Position numbers and translations under genes: made by a program
Shown: positions 15,900-23,617 of the stretch, piece after piece
How positions within the stretch are numbered: position 1 is the stretch's first letter
Layout of the letters: each line of letters begins with the position of its first letter
The notes under the pieces: model-generated
The model's database searches: none
Told to the model about the DNA's origin: nothing
What the model saw: the letters and a program-made list of their open reading frames with translations, nothing else
Assembly (NCBI GenBank): GCA_964558975.1
Contig: CAZLFQ010000002.1
Location: forward strand, 248,001-312,000
DNA from: CAZLFQ01 sp964558975
Lineage (GTDB): Bacteria; Pseudomonadota; Alphaproteobacteria; Rickettsiales; Midichloriaceae
Direction: 5' to 3'
Length of the DNA: 64,000 nt

Positions 15900-16363
15900 T
15901 CGTTCTCCAAATATAGTTTCATACCTTCATGGCTTGCGTCAAAGCCAAGTTTTTCATAAAAGTTTTTTGCTTTTGGGCGTTTTTTGTTTGTAGTTAGTTG
16001 AATTATAGATGCCCCGTGATTTTTAGCATATTCAACAGCTTGTTCAAACATCCAATTTCCAATTTTCTGGCCTCTGTATTTGCCAGCCACTCGCACAGCT
16101 TCAATTTGCATACGAGTCCTACCGATGAAAGTTAGTGATGGCATTATAGTTAGATGACATGTTCCAACAATTTCACTATCATTTTCTACAACCATCAAAT
16201 ACTGGTTTGTGTCAGAATCAATTTTTTGAAATGCTTTTGTATATCTATCATCAAGAGCATTTTCAGATTCGCGCGATTTTCCTAATTCATCTTCTAATAG
16301 CAATTCGATAATTCTTGGCAAATCTGCTAGCTTTGCTTTTCTATGGGTTAGTTTCGTAATCAT
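15896..16363 (-). CDS. GNAT family N-acetyltransferase
   Basis: 155-residue GNAT. Motif A is complete: MQIEAVRVAGKYRGQKIGNWMFEQA includes the R-G-Q-K-I-G acetyl-CoA loop, followed by QLTTNKKRPKAKNFYEKLGF, the usual C-terminal beta-bulge region. The layout matches bacterial GNATs acting on free amino compounds or protein N-termini, and the substrate cannot be told from sequence. It overlaps genes on both sides by 4 bases. Confidence 0.88.
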   Translation of the reverse strand: MITKLTHRKAKLADLPRIIELLLEDELGKSRESENALDDRYTKAFQKIDSDTNQYLMVVENDSEIVGTCHLTIMPSLTFIGRTRMQIEAVRVAGKYRGQKIGNWMFEQAVEYAKNHGASIIQLTTNKKRPKAKNFYEKLGFDASHEGMKLYLENE

Positions 16364-16917
16364 GATTTTAATCCCTTTGCGTGGTTCATAATTTTATCTG
16401 CAACTTCCTTAGCTTCCAAATTAGTCACATCAATTTTAAATAAATTCGGGTGAGAAATTGAAAGTAAAGAATCAGAGGTTTCGACATGATTGGGATTAAT
16501 GGATTTCCACCTTTCTCTTCTTTCAGGTCGAGTTATGCGTTTTAAATGTTCATCACGTGTAATTTCAATTTGTACTGGTACAAAAAGCGAACCCCTTTTT
16601 TCAGCCATAGCCGCTACTTTCTCGAATAAGATTCTATCGCCTTCATTTTCTTCTAACCAGTTTGTTAGCACGTAGCTTTTTTCAGGAACTTTAGTGAGAA
16701 AATCAAAAATCTCGTTTCGAATTCTTCCAATATAATTCCAAGCAAATCTTGGTATTGTGGCAAGACCGTCGTATTGCAGTAATTCAAAAATGGGGTTGTT
16801 TATTAGCTGGTTATCGCAAACTACAAATCCATAATTTTTAGCCAACTCCTTTGCTATGGTGTATTTCCCAACGCCAGGTTTGCCAGTTAGGTAGATGATG
16901 GTGGGGCGTTGAGTCAT
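16360..16917 (-). CDS. P-loop kinase-like ATPase
   Basis: 185-residue AAA_33-type P-loop protein, resembling small-molecule kinases (shikimate/gluconate kinase or chloramphenicol phosphotransferase style). Walker A is YLTGKPGVGKYTIAKELA (about residues 9-26). The later VPVQIEITRDEHLKRITRPERRERWKS resembles the lid region of such kinases, with several Arg residues. ATG 16917 is chosen because the family motif starts a few residues later; a longer frame from 16977 adds an unlikely N-terminus. It lies 81 bases after the nucleotidyltransferase gene and overlaps the next GNAT. Confidence 0.78.
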   Translation of the reverse strand: MTQRPTIIYLTGKPGVGKYTIAKELAKNYGFVVCDNQLINNPIFELLQYDGLATIPRFAWNYIGRIRNEIFDFLTKVPEKSYVLTNWLEENEGDRILFEKVAAMAEKRGSLFVPVQIEITRDEHLKRITRPERRERWKSINPNHVETSDSLLSISHPNLFKIDVTNLEAKEVADKIMNHAKGLKS

Positions 16918-16998
16918 AAACAATTCGCAAATCTTGATGTGTATAAGTATTATATTAAGTTTAGTTTGCTTGGGCAAACCATCTTTAGTTTTCCATTG

Positions 16999-17751
16999 TC
17001 ACTTGTCTAAGATGCTTAAATCTGCAATTTTCCACTCTGGCTGTGCATTGGATTTGAATCCATCCCAAAGTAGCCCACCATATGGAGCAAGTATTTTTTG
17101 CACTAAGTTTTCAATACCCAGAGTGTCATACGATTTAAAGAAGTCATCAAAACTTTTATTAAATTCTATTGCAAGATCTGGATTCTCAGTTTTCAGAAGT
17201 CGAATTAGAGATTTACCACTTGCAGACCATTTTCCTTGGGATCTGAAATGAAATTGAACGAGAGGCTCAAACAAATGAACTGCGGAGGTTATCTGCTCTT
17301 CTCTGTTTTTTGGGAATTTAATATCGTCCAAAATATCTGTGAGGAGAAAACGCTCTTTATCAATTTGTTCGTTACTCCACGGTATAGGGCCACCCTCTTT
17401 AAACTTTTTTGCTAGCAGTTTAACGTCGTTAGCTAAAGGATTTGGATCTAGAATCTCAACTCCTTCCGTAATCATAGTGATCAAACCCGGGATGCCGTTG
17501 CTTGTTCGAGATTCTTCAAAAAAATAATGCAAAGTGCTTAGATCGTGAATGAACGCATCAACTGGCCAGCCGTCGTAAATAAAAGCTTCTCGGTATGCAT
17601 TTGGTAAAGACTTAAAGACTATTACTAGATCTAAATCTGAGGCCTCTGTTCCTTGATTTTTTGAAACTGACCCACCCCAGAAAACAGCTTTAGCTGACGG
17701 ATATTTTTTGGCTATAAGTTCTTTAATAATTTCTTTTGGATCTCTACGCAT
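16999..17751 (-). CDS. Nucleotidyltransferase-domain protein
   Basis: 250-residue protein with a pol-beta-type nucleotidyltransferase core: FWGGSVSKNQGTEASDLDLVIV supplies the G-S and D-x-D metal-binding motif (GGS at 26-28, D39 and D41). A helical C-terminal part follows. The layout resembles aminoglycoside nucleotidyltransferases and related NTases, and the next gene upstream is AAC(6')-like, but the substrate is not established. It overlaps that upstream gene by 8 bases. Confidence 0.8.
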   Translation of the reverse strand: MRRDPKEIIKELIAKKYPSAKAVFWGGSVSKNQGTEASDLDLVIVFKSLPNAYREAFIYDGWPVDAFIHDLSTLHYFFEESRTSNGIPGLITMITEGVEILDPNPLANDVKLLAKKFKEGGPIPWSNEQIDKERFLLTDILDDIKFPKNREEQITSAVHLFEPLVQFHFRSQGKWSASGKSLIRLLKTENPDLAIEFNKSFDDFFKSYDTLGIENLVQKILAPYGGLLWDGFKSNAQPEWKIADLSILDK

Positions 17752-18271
17752 TTTTCCTCTTCTTCACCATCCACGTAGTATCTTTGGTTGTTTTGATAGT
17801 CTCAAACCCAGCCTTTTCATAACTGCGGATGGCGGCTTTGTTTTCTGTTTCTGAGTCAACAAAAGCACATTCATATTTAGGAAAGATAATTTGGTTTAAG
17901 AATGCTTCAAGTATTTTCGCACCATATCCTTTGCCAATATAGTCGGCATCTCCTACATACCAATCAAATGCGGCAGTTGCTTTTGGTAAGTGTGAAACAT
18001 CAATATCATCTTCCCTAGGAAAGTCATGGACATTGTAGACTTGAATATAGCCTACTGGCTTGGTTTCAATCTCAATTACATAAGCCAACATTTCTTTGCG
18101 AACCCCATCTTCAATTTTGTACCCTTCGATATATGAAGCGAATTTCTCTTCGATTAATTCTGGTGTCCATTTAGCATCCCTATCCCACCATGCTTTTACA
18201 TGGGGTGTTTCTAACCACTTCAGAAGTAGTGGAAGGTGTGTTAGAGTTAGAGGAGAAAAATGAATCGGCAT
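17744..18271 (-). CDS. AAC(6')-like GNAT acetyltransferase
   Basis: 175-residue GNAT of the subgroup that includes aminoglycoside 6'-N-acetyltransferases: HLPLLLKWLETPHVKAWWD near the N-terminus, then FDWYVGDADYIGKGYGAKILEAFL with the G-K-G-Y-G acetyl-CoA loop, and AIRSYEKAGFE at the C-terminus. Related sequences also occur in siderophore and other pathways, so resistance activity is only a possibility. It is the first gene of the minus-strand operon running to 13122 and is divergent from an MFS exporter with 41 bases between the starts. Confidence 0.82.
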   Translation of the reverse strand: MPIHFSPLTLTHLPLLLKWLETPHVKAWWDRDAKWTPELIEEKFASYIEGYKIEDGVRKEMLAYVIEIETKPVGYIQVYNVHDFPREDDIDVSHLPKATAAFDWYVGDADYIGKGYGAKILEAFLNQIIFPKYECAFVDSETENKAAIRSYEKAGFETIKTTKDTTWMVKKRKNA

Positions 18272-18312
18272 AATGCTTATTAAAATATAGGTGAATTATA
18301 CAAGTAATACTT

Positions 18313-19506
18313 ATGAAAAACAAACTTTCCAAATTTTTTCTTTTAGCAACGTTAATACTGGTGGATTTATTGTCTGCCGCGGAGCTGGACTTGTTCGTGC
18401 CAAGCTTCCCTGAAATAAGAGAGCATTTTGGGCTTACAACCTTCTGGGTTGAGGCTTTGCTTTCAGTAAATTTTATTGGTTATTGTACAAGCCTTTTTGT
18501 AGTTGGAACACTTGCTGATAAATACGGTAGGAAGCCTTTAATAATGCTAGGCCTTTCAATCTTTATATCAGGTAGTATCGTCTGTGTCACAGCTTCAGAG
18601 TTCGAAGCCCTTTTAGTCGGTCGTTTTTTGCAAGGGTTAGGAATTGCCGCCCCTTCAATACTCTGTTTTTTAGTAATTGCAGATGAGTACCCCCTTAAGG
18701 AGCAACAATCACTATTTGCCATATTAAATGGAATAATGAATGCTACACTAGGCATTGCTCCAGTTGTTGGAAGTTACATAACAATGCATTTTCACTGGCA
18801 CGGAAATTTTATGGCTTTACTAATATTTGGTATTACTTGCTTGGTGGCAGCGCTGTTATTTATTCCATCTAGAAAGATCGAGCATAATGAAAATTTTACG
18901 CCGACTGGTTATAGATCTATCATTAAATCTTTGCCGGTAATGCTAATTACAATTCATATTGTGATTATGTGCATTCCATATTGGATATTTGTTGGCATGT
19001 CGCCAATTCTTTACATGGAAGATTTAGGTGTGAGCTTAAGCCACTTTGGGTTTTATCAAGGGATACTGGCGTTTTTATTCGCTATTGGTAGCATTGCGTT
19101 TGGCTTTGTTGTGAAGAAGTTTGAGCAAAAATCTTTGCTTAATTTCACAAATCTAATCTTTGTTTTGAGTTTAGTGGCTATACTTTATGTGACGTGGGTT
19201 GATAGTAAAAACCCAGCACTACTGACATTTGCAATTCTAATTTTTGTTATAGGGCAAATAATTCCATCGGTAATTTTATATCCTCTGTGCTTGAGTTTAA
19301 TGCCACAATCTAAAGCCCGCATTTCAGCAATCATGCAAGGGTTGAGATTGATATTAACGGCATTATCTCTGCAAGTTGCAGGGTATTTCTATCAAGGTTC
19401 ATTCCAAAATATCGGCATTATAATTTTGGTGTTTGTTGTGCTTTCAATTTGGAGTTTATATGTTGTGGTAAATAATAAGAGAATAGGTGTAAGAATTAAC
19501 GAATAA
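18313..19506 (+). CDS. MFS transporter, Bcr/CflA drug-exporter type
   Basis: Proton-driven exporter in the inner membrane, 397 residues with about twelve hydrophobic segments. The cytoplasmic loop motif GTLADKYGRKPLI (motif A) and the N-terminal AELDLFVPSFPEI segment match the Bcr/CflA subfamily, which exports bicyclomycin, chloramphenicol and similar compounds. It is divergent from the acetyltransferase operon, sharing a 41-base intergenic region that probably holds both promoters. A second paralog of nearly equal length lies at 29144-30334. Confidence 0.88.
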   Translation: MKNKLSKFFLLATLILVDLLSAAELDLFVPSFPEIREHFGLTTFWVEALLSVNFIGYCTSLFVVGTLADKYGRKPLIMLGLSIFISGSIVCVTASEFEALLVGRFLQGLGIAAPSILCFLVIADEYPLKEQQSLFAILNGIMNATLGIAPVVGSYITMHFHWHGNFMALLIFGITCLVAALLFIPSRKIEHNENFTPTGYRSIIKSLPVMLITIHIVIMCIPYWIFVGMSPILYMEDLGVSLSHFGFYQGILAFLFAIGSIAFGFVVKKFEQKSLLNFTNLIFVLSLVAILYVTWVDSKNPALLTFAILIFVIGQIIPSVILYPLCLSLMPQSKARISAIMQGLRLILTALSLQVAGYFYQGSFQNIGIIILVFVVLSIWSLYVVVNNKRIGVRINE

Positions 19507-19579
19507 AATAAAACATACCCAAGAATTTGCCTAAAAGAAGTTGCCGTGATATTCTCCTAGAATATTTTAAGGTTTAGAG

Positions 19580-20572
19580 ATGAAAAAGAGAATTTTAACT
19601 GGTGATAGGCCAACTGGGAAGTTGCATCTAGGGCATTATATTGGCTCTTTGCAAAATAGGGTGAAGTTGCAGCATGAATATGAACAATATGTTATGATTG
19701 CAGATGTTCAGGCTCTTACGGATAACTTCGAAGACCCAACAAAAATTACAGAAAATGTTTTTGAAGTCGCAAAAGATTATTTGAGTATTGGGATTGATCC
19801 TGAAATTACGACAATTCTCATTCAGTCGCAAATTCCTGAAATTGCGGAACTTACAATCTACTATTTAAATCTTGTTACGTTGGGTAGGCTTGAGCGCAAC
19901 CCAACAGTTAAAGCTGAGATTCAGCAGAAAGGATATGACGATTCAATCCCTGCAGGTTTTTTCTGTTACCCTGTAAGTCAGGCTGCAGACATAACAATAT
20001 TTCAAGCTGAGGTCGTACCAGTTGGTGATGACCAAGTTCCAATGATTGAACAAACAAATGAAATTGTTCGCCGCTTCAACCGCATTTATAACTCGGAAGT
20101 TTTAAAAGAGTGCAAAGCGGTTTTAAGTAAATCTTCTAGGTTGGTTGGAATAGACGGGAAAGCAAAAGCTAGTAAATCCCTAGGCAATGCTATTTTTCTT
20201 TCTGATAGTGCAGAAGAAATTAAGCGTAAAGTTTTCCAAATGTATACTGATCCTGATCATATTAAAGTAAGCGATCCAGGAAAAATTGAAGGCAATGTTG
20301 TGTTTGCATACTTGGATGCGTTTCATCCTAATGTTGAAGAAGTAAATGAGTTAAAAGCACATTATCAGCGTGGTGGGTTAGGTGATACAACAATCAAAAA
20401 TGTTTTGAATAATACATTGCAGGAACTGTTGTCACCTATAAGAGAGCGACGCATGCATTATACTAATGATGAGATAAGAAGTGTGCTTGAAAACGGAACT
20501 GCGAGAGCACGAAATGTAGCGGAAGCAACTATTGAGCAGGTTCGCAAGGCGATTGGTGTTAAGTATTTCTGA
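19580..20572 (+). CDS. trpS: Tryptophanyl-tRNA synthetase
   Basis: Charges tRNA-Trp. Class I signatures are present: GDRPTGKLHLGHYIGSLQNR (HIGH-type, residues 8-27) and KASKSLGNAIF (KMSKS-type). The 330-residue length is standard for bacterial TrpS. Upstream AAGG and the downstream GNAT start 8 bases after the stop suggest a short transcription unit. Assignment is secure. Confidence 0.96.
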   Translation: MKKRILTGDRPTGKLHLGHYIGSLQNRVKLQHEYEQYVMIADVQALTDNFEDPTKITENVFEVAKDYLSIGIDPEITTILIQSQIPEIAELTIYYLNLVTLGRLERNPTVKAEIQQKGYDDSIPAGFFCYPVSQAADITIFQAEVVPVGDDQVPMIEQTNEIVRRFNRIYNSEVLKECKAVLSKSSRLVGIDGKAKASKSLGNAIFLSDSAEEIKRKVFQMYTDPDHIKVSDPGKIEGNVVFAYLDAFHPNVEEVNELKAHYQRGGLGDTTIKNVLNNTLQELLSPIRERRMHYTNDEIRSVLENGTARARNVAEATIEQVRKAIGVKYF

Positions 20573-20580
20573 TTTTATCT

Positions 20581-21060
20581 ATGGAAGGCAAAGCGATAAA
20601 AGTACGACGTTATATGGAAGGTGATGCAAAGAGTATTGCCGAATTATTTTACAACACCATCCATACTGTAAATGCCAAGGATTACACCAAAGAACAGCTT
20701 GATGTATGGGCGCCATATTCTTCTGTAGATGACTATAGTGGATGGAAAGAGAAGCTGGAGAAGATAAAGCCATATGTTGCTGTTATTGATAATCAGATAG
20801 TTGGCTTTGCGGAATTTGAGCCAAATGGTCACATCGATTGTTTCTACGTGCATCATGAATATCAGGGACATGGCATAGGTAGTGCTCTAATGAACTCGAT
20901 AGATGAAGAAGCGAGAACCAAAGCCATTTCAAGAATTTATGCTGAAGTTAGTATCACAGCAAAACCTTTTTTTGAAGCTAAGAGTTTTAAAGTAGTTAAA
21001 CAACAAACCGTTACACTTCGCGGAGTTGAGCTCACAAATTTTGTGATGGAGAAAGTCTAG
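20581..21060 (+). CDS. GNAT family N-acetyltransferase
   Basis: 159-residue GNAT with the loop HHEYQGHGIGSALMNSI (Q-G-H-G-I-G) and the C-terminal AKPFFEAKSFKVVKQQ segment. The protein resembles the YafP-like branch (SIAELFYNTIHTVNAKDYTKEQLDVWAP near the N-terminus), members of which have been linked to tolerance of genotoxic compounds in E. coli. It follows trpS by 8 bases. Downstream lies the beta-lactamase remnant. Confidence 0.87.
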   Translation: MEGKAIKVRRYMEGDAKSIAELFYNTIHTVNAKDYTKEQLDVWAPYSSVDDYSGWKEKLEKIKPYVAVIDNQIVGFAEFEPNGHIDCFYVHHEYQGHGIGSALMNSIDEEARTKAISRIYAEVSITAKPFFEAKSFKVVKQQTVTLRGVELTNFVMEKV

Positions 21061-21120
21061 TTTTCCAGTGGGATTTTTAAGTTGGAGAAGTATAATTGCG
21101 AATAAATCTTGGATACTATT

Positions 21121-21319
21121 ATGAAAAACTACGTCTTACTTTTATCTATCATTTTTGAGTCAGTTAATAACACTTTTGCTGCATGGTCATGTTTCCTTGC
21201 CAAGGAGAACAATCGTGTCTTAATCATCGAAGGTGACTGCGATACTCAGTATCCACCTCAGTCAACTTTTAAAGTTGCTTAAGCTCGATGATGATTTCGT
21301 ATTGTGGTTTACGAAAAAG
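21121..21319 (+). pseudogene. Decayed 5' fragment of a class D beta-lactamase gene
   Basis: A 53-codon frame at 21121-21282 encodes a signal-peptide-like start (MKNYVLLLSIIFESVNNTFA) then WSCFLAKENNRVLIIEGD, ending with the serine motif STFK and VA before a TAA. It aligns with the intact enzyme at 46960-47751 (CFVAKEGDKV..EGDC.T...STFK), about 17 identities over 32 positions. After the stop, adding one base restores an ALSSM-like continuation comparable to ALSLMGFD, so a frameshift and further decay are likely. The rest of the gene, including YGN and KTG motifs, is missing; parB begins at once. The fragment cannot be an active enzyme. Confidence 0.75.
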
Positions 21320-22231
21320 TTAAAAGTTCAATTTTTCGTTACCTAAGCGTTGGATTAGCCAATCAAGTTGTTCCAAAGTTGTGAATTTAATTACAACTTG
21401 TCCGCCATCAAGTGTATCGTTAATTTGTACTGGCATATTTATGGTTTCTGTTAGCATTTTTTCTATTTCGATGAGATCAGAATCTTTCGTAAAGTGTTTT
21501 TCAGCGCCTTCCCTAATCAATCTACTATGTCTTTTTTTGCCAGTTTTTTCTGCGGTTGGAGATTTTTGTTCACGCACGTAATTTTCCACTTCACGAACAC
21601 TTAAGTTATCATTTACAATTTTGGTTGCTAACTCTGAAATGTTTGGAGAATTGATTAGACTTCTTGCGTGGCCGGAAGAAATCTTTTTGGAAGCAATAAG
21701 ATTTTTAACATCATCAGGCAAAGTTAGAAGTCGCAATGTATTTGTGACATGTGAACGACTTTTCCCAATTTTTTTAGATATGGTCTCTTGTGTGTAGCTA
21801 AATTCTTTTTGCATCCTTTCGTACGCTAGAGCTTCTTCAATTGGTGAAAGATCTTCTCTTTGAACGTTTTCAATCAAAGCTAGTTCAAAAGATTCCTTAT
21901 CTGAGTAATCTCTAACTATACAAGGCACTTGAGAAAGGCCGATTCGTTTAGATGCTTGTAAGCGTCGTTCTCCAGCTACTAATTGGTATTTGTTGCCAAC
22001 TACGCGAACTGTAATTGGTTGCAAAATTCCATGTTCTTTTATTGAGTTTGCTAAATCTTCTAGTTCGGTATCACCGAACTCTTTTCTTGGCTGGTAGGGA
22101 TTTGAATCGATTGAATTTATACTCAAGCTTTTGACTTCTGATGGGTCATCAGACCCTTGAATTTTGATGACTGTATTGTCGGAGATAAGTGCAGATAAGC
22201 CTTTACCCAACGCTTTTTTTTCTATAGACAT
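21320..22231 (-). CDS. parB: Chromosome partitioning protein ParB
   Basis: CTP-dependent DNA clamp that loads at parS and drives origin segregation with ParA. The N-terminal tail ALGKGLSALISD, the ParB box region VAGERRLQASKRIG and the helix-turn-helix (SYTQETISKKIGKSRSHVTNTLRLL) are typical. ATG 22231 is preferred over the in-frame start at 22261 because AGGAACAGG immediately precedes it and ParB proteins begin near this point. The start overlaps the end of parA by 29 bases. Two parS sites lie 1.3 and 3.2 kb upstream of its start. Confidence 0.95.
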   Translation of the reverse strand: MSIEKKALGKGLSALISDNTVIKIQGSDDPSEVKSLSINSIDSNPYQPRKEFGDTELEDLANSIKEHGILQPITVRVVGNKYQLVAGERRLQASKRIGLSQVPCIVRDYSDKESFELALIENVQREDLSPIEEALAYERMQKEFSYTQETISKKIGKSRSHVTNTLRLLTLPDDVKNLIASKKISSGHARSLINSPNISELATKIVNDNLSVREVENYVREQKSPTAEKTGKKRHSRLIREGAEKHFTKDSDLIEIEKMLTETINMPVQINDTLDGGQVVIKFTTLEQLDWLIQRLGNEKLNF

Positions 22232-23024
22232 CCTGTTCCTCATTATCATTAAGAATTTCAAATTTTGTTAGCATCTCTTTTGCTAACATCATATATGCGT
22301 GTGACCCTAAGCATCTATTATCATAAATTAAGGCTGGCTTGCCATGAGATGGAGCTTCAGACAATTTGATGTTTCTAGGTATCACTGTTTGGTAAACTAT
22401 ACTTTCAAAAGTCGATCTTACATCCTGCTCTACTTGGACTGCTAGGCGATTTCTTCTGTCCATCATGGTTAATACAATTCCTTCGATATGTAATTTAGGA
22501 TTTAGAGATTTCTTTATAAGGTTGGTGGTGTTGATTAGATGAACCAGTCCTTCCAAAGCAAAGAATTCGCATTGAAGCGGTATTATTAAGTTAGTAGCAA
22601 AGCATAGAGCATTTATGGTAAGCAACCCTAGTGAAGGTGGGCAATCTATTATAATAAAATCATATTCTAAAGTAAGCGGGTCTAGCTTTGTCCGAAGTTG
22701 GGTTTCTTTGTTTACTATATTATGTAATTCAATCTCTGCAGCTGCTAAATCTACTGTAGCAGATATAATATCCAACTTTGGAATTATTGTTGGAGTAATC
22801 GACTGGTACACATCCACATCATTTACTAGGACATCATATATAGTCACTTTTCTAGATTTTGTTTCTATGCCAAGGCCTGTACTTGCATTACCCTGAGGGT
22901 CAAGATCGATCAGTAATACCTTTTTACCTATCGCTGCAATGGCAGTTGCTATATTAATTGCGGTTGTTGTTTTGCCAACACCGCCTTTTTGATTGGCTAT
23001 TGCTAAAGTTATGCTTTGTTGCAT
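22203..23024 (-). CDS. parA: Chromosome partitioning ATPase ParA (Soj)
   Basis: Deviant-Walker-A ATPase that moves ParB-parS complexes. The N-terminus IANQKGGVGKTTTAINIATA carries the KGGVGKTT motif (residues 12-19); DLDPQGNASTGLG and IIDCPPSLGLLTINAL follow, all hallmarks of Soj/ParA. At 273 residues it has chromosomal-type length with no extra DNA-binding domain. It overlaps rsmG by 16 bases and parB by 29, so the group is one operon. Confidence 0.96.
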   Translation of the reverse strand: MQQSITLAIANQKGGVGKTTTAINIATAIAAIGKKVLLIDLDPQGNASTGLGIETKSRKVTIYDVLVNDVDVYQSITPTIIPKLDIISATVDLAAAEIELHNIVNKETQLRTKLDPLTLEYDFIIIDCPPSLGLLTINALCFATNLIIPLQCEFFALEGLVHLINTTNLIKKSLNPKLHIEGIVLTMMDRRNRLAVQVEQDVRSTFESIVYQTVIPRNIKLSEAPSHGKPALIYDNRCLGSHAYMMLAKEMLTKFEILNDNEEQDVYRKKSVG

Positions 23025-23617
23025 TTGGGGCTTAAGTTTTTGATTACTAAAATCACCCCTTCAGTTTTATAAATATTTTGGTATTCTTGCAACTCATAAT
23101 TCCATTTTTTTGAAACTTCTTTTAATTCGTCAGCCTGCATTTTGCTTTTTAGTAAGATAATAGTGGTGTTTTTTGAGATCAAATGTTTTGTCAATTCCAA
23201 AAGATCGTGTGCACTTGCCACGGCGCGAGATACGATATATCGAACATCATGTTCAGTTACTTTCTGAATGTCGTTATTAATTACCTTGTTAGGAAGGTTT
23301 AAGTCTAGAAGTACAGTTTTTAAAAATGTGGTTTTTTTGGAAATAATTTCAACCATGGTGCAATTAGAATACCCAAGAATTGCTAGAACTATTCCTGGAA
23401 ATCCAGCTCCTGATCCGATATCTAAAACTTTTGCATCTTTTTCTGGGATATATTGTTCCAGTTGAGCGCAGTCTAGAAAATGATCTTTTACTATTTCATC
23501 ATAACTTAGTTGTTTTGAAACCAAGTTTATCCTTACATTCCATTTTTGTAGTAACGAGATATAGCGTTCAATTTTTTCAGATGTTTCACGTGAAACGTTT
23601 TGTAATAAATTATCCAT
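23009..23617 (-). CDS. rsmG: 16S rRNA (guanine-527-N7)-methyltransferase
   Basis: Methylates G527 of 16S rRNA (formerly GidB). The SAM-binding region VLDIGSGAGFPGIVLAI, preceded by KWNVRINLVSKQ and EIVKDHFLDCAQL, is characteristic. The 202-residue length is normal. A parS site (23582-23597) is embedded in its first codons, where it encodes NVSRET. It overlaps mnmG by 8 bases and parA by 16, forming the usual alphaproteobacterial cluster. Confidence 0.95.
   Translation of the reverse strand: MDNLLQNVSRETSEKIERYISLLQKWNVRINLVSKQLSYDEIVKDHFLDCAQLEQYIPEKDAKVLDIGSGAGFPGIVLAILGYSNCTMVEIISKKTTFLKTVLLDLNLPNKVINNDIQKVTEHDVRYIVSRAVASAHDLLELTKHLISKNTTIILLKSKMQADELKEVSKKWNYELQEYQNIYKTEGVILVIKNLSPKCNKA
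23582..23597. promoter_or_regulatory. parS: parS site inside rsmG
   Basis: TGTTTCACGTGAAACG matches the universal parS consensus TGTTTCACGTGAAACA at 15 of 16 positions. It lies within the 5' coding region of rsmG, 1.35 kb from parB. ParB homologues bind this sequence in nearly all bacteria with chromosomal ParABS. Confidence 0.93.
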
